Assembly: GCF_042681825.1 (NCBI RefSeq)
Contig: NZ_JBHUGH010000007.1
Location: 1-64,000 of the forward strand
Length of the DNA: 64,000 bases
Origin: Halodurantibacterium flavum
Lineage (GTDB): Bacteria; Pseudomonadota; Alphaproteobacteria; Rhodobacterales; Rhodobacteraceae
Direction: 5' to 3'
Position 1 is the first letter of the stretch; each line of letters begins with the position of its first letter. Under the pieces are notes generated by a model. The model was not told where the DNA came from. It was given only the letters and a program-made list of their open reading frames with translations, and did no database searches. The position numbers were made by a program, and so were the translations under genes. Positions 37,233 through 45,230 of this stretch are shown here, piece after piece.

Positions 37233-38126
37233 TTACCCTGCTGGATCGTCGACTTTTGGAAGCGGGCGGGCAGGAAATTTCCGTTGCCAGGTTTCGATGA
37301 GGAAGAGAGCGGCCGTACTCGCGGCATGGATCGACAAACGGGCAATCCGCGCGTCAATACGGGCATAGCCCTTCTCGCGGCCGTGGGCGTCCCCGCCATG
37401 GGTGCGAAGAGCCCCTACCCCACCGATGACCGTGGCTAGACCGGAAAGGATTTGTCGCACATCATTCGCGATCAAGGGGTCGATGTCGGAGCGGTCAGGG
37501 GACAGACCAAGCGGCTGCTTCACGGCATTGTAGAGCCCCTGTACGTCCTTCTTGGCAGGGAGCGGTAACCCCAGCTCGATGAGGATCGACCGGCACACGC
37601 TCTCGACCGTGCTGCACGCGGCGGTGACGGCATCCTCGGGGTCGGTCTGGCTACTGGCGAGGGCGCGGTCCAGATCGCGGCTCACCGTGTCGAAGTCGAT
37701 CACCTCGGACAGCCCGGCAAGCTCCGCCAGGACAGGGACATTCTTGCCCGCCTCGACAAGCCGCATCCGCCCGCCCTGCTGCTGAACCTCAAAGCCGTCG
37801 AAGCGCAGCGCGCGGTTAAGATGATCGAGCACGGCGATATGGCGCTCGGGCTCATGGATAAAGTCGCGGGGGTCAGCGGCAGCCTCGATGATCCTCGGGA
37901 GCGCTTGATCGACTTCGAAGCCATTGTTGAGATTGATAAGGCACTGCACCAATGACGGCACGCGGGAGCCATTCACCGTGAAGGCCACATTGCAGGCGCG
38001 CATGAATTTCTCGATCTTCGGCCCGCTGCGATAGATCCCGATGGGAGGCGTCGTGTCATGGCCCCCACCGCCGCTGATAATGTCGGCGATGGCGTCAATG
38101 CTCTGGGGCGATAGCGGGAAGGGCAT
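37233..38126 (-). CDS. Abortive-infection family protein (Abi_C-like domain)
   Basis: About 297 residues. The C-terminal third (DAVTAACSTVESVCRSILIELG ... LRTHGGDAHGRE) matches the Abi_C/AbiJ-type helical domain with its conserved RTxxGDAHG. Such proteins are implicated in phage abortive infection. Start ATG 38126 lies 2 nt after the stop of the gene later split by IS66, so originally this was a continuous operon with the restriction-like genes upstream. The N-terminal domain is unrecognised. Confidence 0.72.
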   Translation of the reverse strand: MPFPLSPQSIDAIADIISGGGGHDTTPPIGIYRSGPKIEKFMRACNVAFTVNGSRVPSLVQCLINLNNGFEVDQALPRIIEAAADPRDFIHEPERHIAVLDHLNRALRFDGFEVQQQGGRMRLVEAGKNVPVLAELAGLSEVIDFDTVSRDLDRALASSQTDPEDAVTAACSTVESVCRSILIELGLPLPAKKDVQGLYNAVKQPLGLSPDRSDIDPLIANDVRQILSGLATVIGGVGALRTHGGDAHGREKGYARIDARIARLSIHAASTAALFLIETWQRKFPARPLPKVDDPAG

Positions 38127-38128
38127 GG

Positions 38129-38203
38129 CTATAGGTGATCCCTCGCCCAAAGAAGCGCATTGAAGGCGGCAAGCTTTGCATCGCTTTCAGTTGAATATGC
38201 CTT
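38129..38203 (-). pseudogene. 3' remnant of the Cys-rich gene cut by IS66
   Basis: Joined to the main part at 41016-41446 by removing IS66 and one 8-bp target copy, the frame continues KAYSTESDAKLAAFNALLWA and ends at TAG 38131-38129. The restored C-terminus is protein-like. This shows that the IS cut off the last 20-odd residues. Confidence 0.75.
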
Positions 38204-38218
38204 GTAACCGGCCGATTG

Positions 38219-38515
38219 CTACCGCGGTGGCTGAGTCTTGATGCGAGCGACGAGTTCTGAGTCATGGACGAAGTCGTCGAGGAACTCGTGCCAGGTTTCT
38301 GTGGTCATGCGAGCGGCCCTGAGCATGTCTTGCAGTTCTTCGATACCGTCGTCAGTCAGGGCGGTGATAGCCTCGTCCGGGCCGGTATAGACGCTGATGA
38401 TTGCCCCATAGGTCAGATTGTCGTCGTTGTAGACGATAGCCTCGAGAAGCTCGGGGTCCTCGCCCAGCATTCTGGCGACATTATCGAGGGTGCAGACGTG
38501 GGTGACGGTTGCCAT
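38219..38515 (-). CDS. IS66 passenger protein, small acidic
   Basis: The 98-residue product (MATVTHVCTLDNVARMLGED and on) is encoded inside the IS ends and coupled to tnpC (TGATG overlap). It is rich in Asp/Glu. Such accessory ORFs occur in some IS66 elements; function unknown. A longer in-frame start at 38560 lies within tnpC and is less likely. Confidence 0.7.
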   Translation of the reverse strand: MATVTHVCTLDNVARMLGEDPELLEAIVYNDDNLTYGAIISVYTGPDEAITALTDDGIEELQDMLRAARMTTETWHEFLDDFVHDSELVARIKTQPPR

Positions 38516-40140
38516 CAGGCGGCCTCGGCTTCGGGAATGACCACTGGCAACCAGTTCCATGGCAAAAGTTCATCAAGACGATTGATCTTGTGGTCGTGGA
38601 CGCGGGCCAGGATGTCGGCGAGATAGGCCTGCGGATCGAGGCCGTTCATCTTGGCGGTCTCGATGATGGTCATGGCGCGGGCCAGCGTTTCAGCGCCAGT
38701 GTCGGCCCCTGCGAAGAGCCAGTTTTTCCGGCCGATGCCGATCGGGCGCAGGGCACGTTCGGCCGGATTGTTGTCGATGGCCACCCGGCCGTCTTCGAGG
38801 AAGAGACTGAATGAGGCACGTCGGCTGAGGCCATAGCGGAAGGCTTTGGCAAGATCGCTCTTTCCGGGGATCAGCGCGAGCTGGCTCTCGGCCCAGGCAA
38901 AGAATGCCCCGACCTTCGGGGCGCTGTGTTTCTGGCGGGCAGCAAGTCGGATATCGGCGGATCGCCCTGTGATTTCGCGCTCAATGTCGTAGAGCGCGCC
39001 GATCCGATCCAGCGCCTCGCGGGCGATCTCGGATTTGGTCTTGCTCCATTCATCATGGAAGTCACGCCGCAGATGCGCCCAGCATGCCGCTTCACGCAAG
39101 CGGGGCAGCCCGTCAGGGTCGGGTTCATAGAGCTTGGCATAACCCTTGTAGCCGTCGGCCTGCAGGATGCCGCGGGTATTGGCCAGATGGCGATGGACGT
39201 GTTCTTCCTTCCAGTCCGGCGCGAAGGTGTAGACCGCGCCGGGCGGCGATGCGCCTGCCCAAGGCCGATGGTCGCGGACATAGGCCCAGATCCGACCCTT
39301 TTTCACGCCCTTGCCGAGCCCCTTGTCGCGCAAGGATTTGTCCAGGACCCGGATCGGGGTATCATCGGCATGAAGCACATCGCTGGCCATGACATCCGCC
39401 TCGATCTTCTCGATCAGCGGCTGCAATACCTTCATCGCGCGCCCGCACCAGTCGGCCAGCGTGCTGTCCGGGATATCGGCCCCCATGCGGGCAAAAATTT
39501 CGGTCAGGCGATAGAGGGGGAGGTGGTCATCATATTTCGAGACCAGAATGTAGGCCAGCAGCGCCGCGCTCGCCATGCTGCCGGGGATTGGCCTGCTGGG
39601 CGCGGGTTCCTGCACCATCTTCTCGCAGCGGCGGCAGGATTTCTTCAGTCTTGCGATCTGCAGGACCCTGAGCTGCGCGGCGATCAGGTCGAGCATGTCG
39701 CTGACATCCTCGCCCACAAGACGTAAGTCGCCACCGCAGTCCGGGCAGCAGGTCCCAGGGTCGAGCTCTCGACGCTCGCGCGGCGTGGCATCCGACACGC
39801 GAGGACGACGACGGGGCTTGCGCTCATTGGTGCCGTTACTGGTGGATGCGGGAGCATCATCGCCGGCATCCTCGTCCGTGGAGGCACTCACGCTTTCGGC
39901 GGCTGCGATCAGCAGGTCTTCCAGCGCCAGTTCGAGCTGTTCGATCTCACGCTCGACCTTCTCCGAGGACTTGCCGAAAGCCTGTTTCTTCAGTTTTGCG
40001 ATGCGCAACCGCAGGGTCTGTATCAGTTGGTCATGGGCACGGATTGTCGCCGACATCCTCGCGTTCTCCGCCTGCAAGGCAGCGATCATCGCTTTCAAAA
40101 GCGCGGGGTCTTCGGGCAGGGTTGCAGCAGTGCTCGACAT
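38515..40140 (-). CDS. tnpC: IS66 transposase TnpC
   Basis: The 541-residue DDE transposase has an N-terminal leucine-zipper-like helix, a zinc-finger region (TCCPDCGGDL ... SCRRCEKMV), and a catalytic domain with HADDTPIRVL, ADGYKGYAKLYE and AIDNNPAERALRPIGIGRKNWLF. Start ATG 40140. It appears full length and intact. Confidence 0.95.
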   Translation of the reverse strand: MSSTAATLPEDPALLKAMIAALQAENARMSATIRAHDQLIQTLRLRIAKLKKQAFGKSSEKVEREIEQLELALEDLLIAAAESVSASTDEDAGDDAPASTSNGTNERKPRRRPRVSDATPRERRELDPGTCCPDCGGDLRLVGEDVSDMLDLIAAQLRVLQIARLKKSCRRCEKMVQEPAPSRPIPGSMASAALLAYILVSKYDDHLPLYRLTEIFARMGADIPDSTLADWCGRAMKVLQPLIEKIEADVMASDVLHADDTPIRVLDKSLRDKGLGKGVKKGRIWAYVRDHRPWAGASPPGAVYTFAPDWKEEHVHRHLANTRGILQADGYKGYAKLYEPDPDGLPRLREAACWAHLRRDFHDEWSKTKSEIAREALDRIGALYDIEREITGRSADIRLAARQKHSAPKVGAFFAWAESQLALIPGKSDLAKAFRYGLSRRASFSLFLEDGRVAIDNNPAERALRPIGIGRKNWLFAGADTGAETLARAMTIIETAKMNGLDPQAYLADILARVHDHKINRLDELLPWNWLPVVIPEAEAA

Positions 40141-40202
40141 GCCGCTCACTACCATAGAGCAGCAGGATATGCCATATAAACAAGGGATTTCAGGAGGATA
40201 AA

Positions 40203-40550
40203 CTACCCGACCCGCGCCGGTGGCGCACCCCAATCCGGGCGGCGCCAGTCAATCCCTTCCCACAGCATGGCCAATTGCGCGGAGGTCAGGCGCGCGGCCC
40301 CGGACGCCGTATTCGGCCAGGGAAAGCGCCCACGCTGGAGCACCTTGTAATACAGGCAGAACCCTTGGCCATCCCAATAAAGGAGCTTCAGCCGATCCCC
40401 TTTACGCCCCCGAAACGCGAACACCGCGCCGCCCGTCGGCTTCTGGCGCATCACGTCCTGCGCCAGCGCAGCCAGACCTGCGATCCCCTTGCGCATGTCA
40501 GTAGCGCCACAGGCCAGATACACGCGAACCCCGGTGCCTGGCCCAATCAT
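40203..40550 (-). CDS. tnpB: IS66 accessory protein TnpB
   Basis: The 115-residue IS66 Orf2 protein has signature GVRVYLACGATDMRKGIAGL and FAFRGRKGDRLKLLYWDGQG. Required for efficient transposition of IS66-type elements. It overlaps tnpA as ATGA. Confidence 0.95.
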   Translation of the reverse strand: MIGPGTGVRVYLACGATDMRKGIAGLAALAQDVMRQKPTGGAVFAFRGRKGDRLKLLYWDGQGFCLYYKVLQRGRFPWPNTASGAARLTSAQLAMLWEGIDWRRPDWGAPPARVG

Positions 40551-40930
40551 GCGGTATCCACCGCCCGGATCAGCCGTGTCAGATCCTTGTCGTCGATGCT
40601 GCTCTCGAACCGCAGCATGCGCCCCTTGGTCAGCCGAAGTTCGATCCAGGAAACCGGTGGCGGGGCCGACGCGACCGGCAACTCGGCGACGGGCGCCATG
40701 CCAACCGGCAAAAACAATGCCCCTGCATCCGGGGACCAGAGGCCCTTTCGCTTCAGTTCGTGGCGCCATGCGTAGATCTGCTGACGGGTCACCTCATGGC
40801 GCTGAGCAACCTGCGTCAACGTCACATCGCCCACACCGACCGCGCTGATAATCGCCAGCTTCTCGTCATCATCCCAACGACGCCGCCGTTCGACCCCCAG
40901 AATTTCGCCCCGCATGATCCCTCCGCGCAT
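40547..40930 (-). CDS. tnpA: IS66 accessory protein TnpA
   Basis: The 127-residue protein has an N-terminal helix-turn-helix (RRRWDDDEKLAIISAVGVGDVTLTQVAQRHEVTRQQIYAWR region). The start may be 40930 or ATG 40915. It is the first gene of the transposition operon, about 85 bp inside the IS end. Confidence 0.9.
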   Translation of the reverse strand: MRGGIMRGEILGVERRRRWDDDEKLAIISAVGVGDVTLTQVAQRHEVTRQQIYAWRHELKRKGLWSPDAGALFLPVGMAPVAELPVASAPPPVSWIELRLTKGRMLRFESSIDDKDLTRLIRAVDTA

Positions 40931-41014
40931 AAGACACGTCGTTTGCGACGTCGCTATGCACGTGTCTTAGGCCATCAGTCCGCCCCAAGGCAGGCGGTGA
41001 CAATCGGGCCGTTA

Positions 41015-41446
41015 CTATGCCTTCCTACCAATCTGAGCGGCTCCCGATGCCCTTCTCAGGACACGCACTGACCATCCGGCGCCTGCCCGATACACCGTAA
41101 GATTGAACCCGTCTGTGTTGATGTAAAGGTTGCCTTGTCTGGATGTGCGCCACTTTCGAGAAGGCCATGCAGCGCGGCGGCTTGCGGAATTTCTGAGACG
41201 CTTCTCCCGCTCCCGGGGCCGCTTGTAGTCCTCTTCCATGTGCTCAGCACAAACACAGCCTACCTGAAGCGAACCGGGATAGTCTGGATGCTCCATGATA
41301 TGAGCATACCGGATTTCGGCGCTGTCACACATCTCGCAGAGTTGGCTGGGCTCTTCCAAGTCTTCGACCCCGACACAGGTCCAGCCTTTTTTCGGGACAC
41401 CTGCCTCTGACCATTTCCCTCGACGCGTGTGACTGTCCCGATCCAT
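41015..41446 (-). pseudogene. Cys-rich small protein, C-terminus displaced by IS66
   Basis: The frame encodes 143 residues, with the last codon completed by the IS end. A metal-site-like cluster LCEMCDSAEIRYAHIMEHPD and VGCVCAEHMEEDY suggests zinc binding. A basic linker and a C-terminal beta-like segment (GNLYINTDGFNLTVYRAG) follow. It starts 8 bp after the GIY-YIG gene on the same strand. The missing tail is found at 38129-38203. It may still be translated as a slightly shortened protein. Confidence 0.75.
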
Positions 41447-41454
41447 CGCCCAAC

Positions 41455-42648
41455 CTACCCCGAAATCCGTTTGAGTTGGGCAGCGTGGGGATCATAGCGA
41501 TAGCTGGTTATTGTGCCGTCCCTGATCTTTTCCACAGCGTCGTTTATGACAAAAAGAGGTACGAGGAACCATTCTCGCGGGACCACAGGCCGTCCAAAGC
41601 GATCCATGATCTCGATTTCGAGCCGTGCAGGTTCGAAAATGCGGTGGATCAGGTTCTCCAGCTTGGACCGATTGATGTTGTAAAGCTCGTATGTCGCAAC
41701 CACCTCGACATTCGCCATCAGGAACGTCGGCTGCAAATGCGCGCCGGCGATCCGCTTTTCGACGCTCATATTGGTGACGCCGATCTTGTGCACCAGTTCC
41801 CGGTTTTCTGTGACGAGTGGATGATCGGACTTGCTGCGGAGCACATAGATGATCCCGCTCGCTTCATCCCCATCGATGGTCTGGTCCGAAAAAAGCGGGC
41901 CTGCCGATGGGTCAGTTATCCGGCGTCCGGCGTCGTCCTTGTTCAACGCACGCTGGAGCGAGCGCATCAGCATATTGCTCTCGGTGCCGTTATCAAAGAT
42001 TACCCGCAGCCGTGCATCCGTACGACCTTGTTCATTCGTGATGGTCTCACCCTTTTCAGCAACATAGGCTTTCTGACCACCGACGATGAAAAAGCGGCCC
42101 TTCTCGATCTCCGCTTTCATCTCGAAAGGGCGCGTTTCGCGCAAACCGGTGTCCAGTTCCTTTTGGACCATCTCGAACAATGGCTTGAACGTTGAGAAAT
42201 CTTCGCATTTTTCACGATTGGCGACGTCGTCAGCAGCCTTTTTCTCAGCGGTAGAGCGGACATGCTTCAAGTCGGTAAGTGGGGATGCATCAACCGCCAC
42301 ACCCAGTTCCGCCAGAAGCGCGTCATCATCGAGCTCATCCGTGTCTGTCGCTACGAGCACCGGGCCCTCTGACAGAAGTTCGTGTTTGTCAAAGGGCGCG
42401 ACGAGATCGCGGCATTCCTGTAAGTCGCGGATTCGATCGAGACGCACTGCATAGAGACGTTCGAAGATATCTCGGTCCTCACCGTGCTGTGGCGGGCGAC
42501 CAAATTCATCGGCGAACCGAAGGATCTCTTCAAAGCCTGCGATGATGCGTTCTTCGCGTGGTGTGCGGCTGAGCTGCTTCTTGACCTCGACCTCGACGCC
42601 AAGCTCAGCAAGAAGGGCATCATCTTCGTCGGTGAACCCCTTAGCCAT
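41455..42648 (-). CDS. GIY-YIG nuclease family protein
   Basis: The 397-residue protein has a charged N-terminal half with duplicated DDALLAELGV motifs (about residues 9-18 and 107-116). The C-terminal GIY-YIG-type domain shows SGIIYVLRSKSDHP...HKIGVTNMSVEKRIAGA and the Glu-containing SKLENLIHRIFEPARL. It overlaps the helicase gene by 8 bp. It may be the DNA-cutting part of a restriction-like system with the helicase and methyltransferase (inference). Confidence 0.82.
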   Translation of the reverse strand: MAKGFTDEDDALLAELGVEVEVKKQLSRTPREERIIAGFEEILRFADEFGRPPQHGEDRDIFERLYAVRLDRIRDLQECRDLVAPFDKHELLSEGPVLVATDTDELDDDALLAELGVAVDASPLTDLKHVRSTAEKKAADDVANREKCEDFSTFKPLFEMVQKELDTGLRETRPFEMKAEIEKGRFFIVGGQKAYVAEKGETITNEQGRTDARLRVIFDNGTESNMLMRSLQRALNKDDAGRRITDPSAGPLFSDQTIDGDEASGIIYVLRSKSDHPLVTENRELVHKIGVTNMSVEKRIAGAHLQPTFLMANVEVVATYELYNINRSKLENLIHRIFEPARLEIEIMDRFGRPVVPREWFLVPLFVINDAVEKIRDGTITSYRYDPHAAQLKRISG

Positions 42649-44689
42649 TGGCAGCCTCCTGCTTCATGCGCGCGAGGTAAGCCACGCCTTCGGCCATTTT
42701 CTTCTCCCACGGATCAGGCGATGTGATGGAAGGCAGACGGCCCCGTTCCTGCTTGAATTTGACGGCGCGCTTCGCCAGATCGCGCGCCTCGTCCGGTGAC
42801 AGTTGCACCTTCTTCGCCGAGATCACGGCCTGAACCTGCCGAAGGCTTTCCTCGCTCATCGTCTTTGCCAAGATCGAATAGGCTTCGCCGAAGGGGTTGA
42901 TCCGGTCGATCAAGTCGATGTCGAGCTCACGCACATCCATGGCGAATTTGCGCACCCCGTCGATCAGCGCGGTGTTTCCCGTAGTCTGCGTGTCATCGCC
43001 GCTCGAAAGAGCGATCTCCTTTGCCTTCTGGGTCAGGTTCAGCGCGGCCACTGCATGCTGGCGCACGGCTTCCTGATCCTCGGCGTCCAACTCCGGGAAC
43101 CTTGCTCCCACGATCTTGCCCATGCGAACCTGCGTGAGTTCCTCAGGCACCAACTCCTCATCGAAGAGCCCGCGTTCGATCGTGGTCTTGTCTTGAACGA
43201 AAGCGGTGATCACCTCGTTGAGGTCTTCCTGGCAGATGCGCTTGGCTTCCTTGCTCTTGGGTTCGACCAGGCCCTTGATCTCGATCTGGAACTGCCCGCT
43301 AGCCTCGTTGAAGCCGACGTTCGCCTTGCTGGGATCATAGCCGCCGTCCCCGTAATCGAACCTTTCGACAGGGCCACTTTTCGCGGTCTTGGGCGTGAAG
43401 TTGAAACGCGGTGCCAACACCTGCTCCATCAGCAGGCTCGCGGCGATCGCTTTCAGTGTATCGTTGACCGCCTCGGTCACGGCCTCGGCTGCGGCGTCCG
43501 GTTCAGCGATCAGGTTGGTGAAACGCGCGCGCGTCTTGCCCTCGGCATCGCGGGTGGCGCGGCCGATGATCTGCACGATTTCCGTCAGGCTGGCGCGATA
43601 GCCGACCGTCAGGGCGTGTTCGCACCAGATCCAGTCGAACCCTTCCTTTGCCATCCCCAGGGCGATGATGATGTCGACATGGTCGCGGTTGTTCTTTTGC
43701 GCCGGGTCCTTCAGCGCGGCTGAAACCTTGTCGCGCTTGGCGGGTTCATCATCCACCAGATCGGCGATGCGCAGCACACCCCCCTCGGGCGTCTTGACCA
43801 GCTGAAACCCGGTGGCGGGGTCGGTGCCCTGCCAGTCGCCCAAGGCGTCGATGATGTGCTCGACCTCGCGGTGCTTGTCCTTCGTGCTCTCGCGTGAATT
43901 CACGTTCGGGATGTGCAGGATCGTCTTCTCGGTCGGGTCCAGCACCTTGAGGATGTCATTCGCATAGGACCCGGAATAGAAGAAATACCCGATGTCGAGC
44001 GACTTGAGGTATTTGTAGCCGTTCAGCTGCTCGTAATAGGTATAGGTGACCGTGTCGAACCGCGCCTCGTCCTCGGGCGACAGAACAGCCTCGGCATCGC
44101 CGCGGAAGTACGATCCGGTCATCGCCACCAGATGCACCTTGTCGCGGGCGACCAGCGCGCCCAGATGCGTGCCTAGCTTGTTGTCGGGGTTGGCCGAGAC
44201 GTGGTGGAACTCGTCCACCGCGATCAGGCGATCGTCGAAGGCCTCGATCCCGAACTTGTCGACGGCGAAGCGGAAGGTCGCATGGGTGCAGACCAACACC
44301 TTGTCGTCGCTCTCCAGGAACTTGCCCACGGCGCCGACCTTGCCGTCATCGCCACCGGGCGCATTGCAGAGGTTCCATTGCGGCTGAACCGTCCAGTCGG
44401 CCCAGAAGCCATACTTGCTGAGCGGTTCGTCATTGAAGCTGGACCCGATGGATTTTTCCGGCACCACCACGATGGCCTGACTCAGGCCCTGATTGTGCAG
44501 CTTGTCGAGCGCGATGAACATCAGCGCGCGGCTCTTGCCCGAGGCGGGGGGCGACTTGATCAGCAGGTATTGCTCGCCGCGCTTTTCGTAGGCGCGTTCC
44601 TGCATCGCGCGCATGCCCAGTTCGTTCGACTTGGTCGAGCTGCCATTGGCGGCGTATTTGACGGAGACGGAGGGAACACCTTTGGTCAT
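42641..44689 (-). CDS. DEAD/DEAH-type superfamily 2 helicase
   Basis: The 682-residue SF2 helicase/translocase has Walker A SPPASGKSRALMF near residue 48, DEFH box IAVDEFHHVSA, motif III LVAMTGSYFRGD and motif VI IVQIIGRATRDAEGK. The C-terminal half (about 400-680) is family-specific. It resembles helicase subunits of type I/III restriction or BREX-like systems. It starts 13 bp after the HEPN-like gene and overlaps the GIY-YIG gene. Confidence 0.88.
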   Translation of the reverse strand: MTKGVPSVSVKYAANGSSTKSNELGMRAMQERAYEKRGEQYLLIKSPPASGKSRALMFIALDKLHNQGLSQAIVVVPEKSIGSSFNDEPLSKYGFWADWTVQPQWNLCNAPGGDDGKVGAVGKFLESDDKVLVCTHATFRFAVDKFGIEAFDDRLIAVDEFHHVSANPDNKLGTHLGALVARDKVHLVAMTGSYFRGDAEAVLSPEDEARFDTVTYTYYEQLNGYKYLKSLDIGYFFYSGSYANDILKVLDPTEKTILHIPNVNSRESTKDKHREVEHIIDALGDWQGTDPATGFQLVKTPEGGVLRIADLVDDEPAKRDKVSAALKDPAQKNNRDHVDIIIALGMAKEGFDWIWCEHALTVGYRASLTEIVQIIGRATRDAEGKTRARFTNLIAEPDAAAEAVTEAVNDTLKAIAASLLMEQVLAPRFNFTPKTAKSGPVERFDYGDGGYDPSKANVGFNEASGQFQIEIKGLVEPKSKEAKRICQEDLNEVITAFVQDKTTIERGLFDEELVPEELTQVRMGKIVGARFPELDAEDQEAVRQHAVAALNLTQKAKEIALSSGDDTQTTGNTALIDGVRKFAMDVRELDIDLIDRINPFGEAYSILAKTMSEESLRQVQAVISAKKVQLSPDEARDLAKRAVKFKQERGRLPSITSPDPWEKKMAEGVAYLARMKQEAANG

Positions 44690-44702
44690 ACAATAACTCC
44701 CA

Positions 44703-45230
44703 TCAAATTCGGGTCTGACTCAGCGCGAGCAAAGCCGAATGAAGCCTCTCCGTCTTCTCCAGCCAGTCAGGAAGCAGTGAGCCTGCCTCAAAAAATGCGA
44801 CGTCCGTGTCCGGGTAACGCAACCCGGTCGACCTCTCGTCCAATCGGTGCAGTTCGGCAATCCAGCTTTCCGCCCATTCTGGCAGCCCTTTGACCATACC
44901 CGCAAGCGTCGCGAGGTCATGTCCAGCTTTTCTTGATCCAGTCTGATGAACAACAACCGCTTTCAACGCCAATTCTACTGAGTGTCGAAACAAGTAGATT
45001 ACCGGATAACTGGCAACGTAATCCTCGATCTTGTTGCCAGACACTATTTCGCAGATGGATCGCGAGGCCTGATAATACTGAATACTGAAACGCCGGAAAT
45101 CCTCGGCCTTGGGTGTTCCATCTATGGGCCAGCCTATCGAAATGGATTTCGGGAAAGACCATTGGTCGGCGCGCTGCCACCGCTCGTCAATGTCCTCGAA
45201 CAGCTTCTGATCCGCCGGATGAACGCTCAT
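44703..45230 (-). CDS. HEPN-like helical protein of the restriction-like operon
   Basis: The 175-residue protein is predicted mostly helical. The segment YLFRHSVELALKAVVVHQTG, followed by GHDLATL and TGLRYPD, resembles HEPN-fold proteins, though a clear catalytic R-x4-6-H is not evident. Its ATG overlaps the methyltransferase stop (ATGA), so it is tightly coupled. It may be a structural or regulatory subunit. Confidence 0.55.
   Translation of the reverse strand: MSVHPADQKLFEDIDERWQRADQWSFPKSISIGWPIDGTPKAEDFRRFSIQYYQASRSICEIVSGNKIEDYVASYPVIYLFRHSVELALKAVVVHQTGSRKAGHDLATLAGMVKGLPEWAESWIAELHRLDERSTGLRYPDTDVAFFEAGSLLPDWLEKTERLHSALLALSQTRI

Larger units (their letters stand above)
38204..41015 (-). 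mobile_element. Complete IS66-family insertion sequence with 8-bp target duplication
   Basis: The element is 2812 bp. Terminal inverted repeats begin GTAACCGGCCGATTGCTACC at 38204 and, on the other strand, GTAACGGCCCGATTGTCACC ending at 41015. Flanking 8-bp direct repeats TATGCCTT (38196-38203 and 41016-41023) are identical, the normal IS66 signature. It carries tnpA, tnpB, tnpC and a small passenger gene, all intact, so the insertion looks recent. Confidence 0.93.

Noticed and set aside
36134..37300. 388-codon plus-strand frame
   Set aside because: Antisense of the zinc-ribbon gene; the minus strand shows repeated CxxC motifs and a HEPN-like tail.
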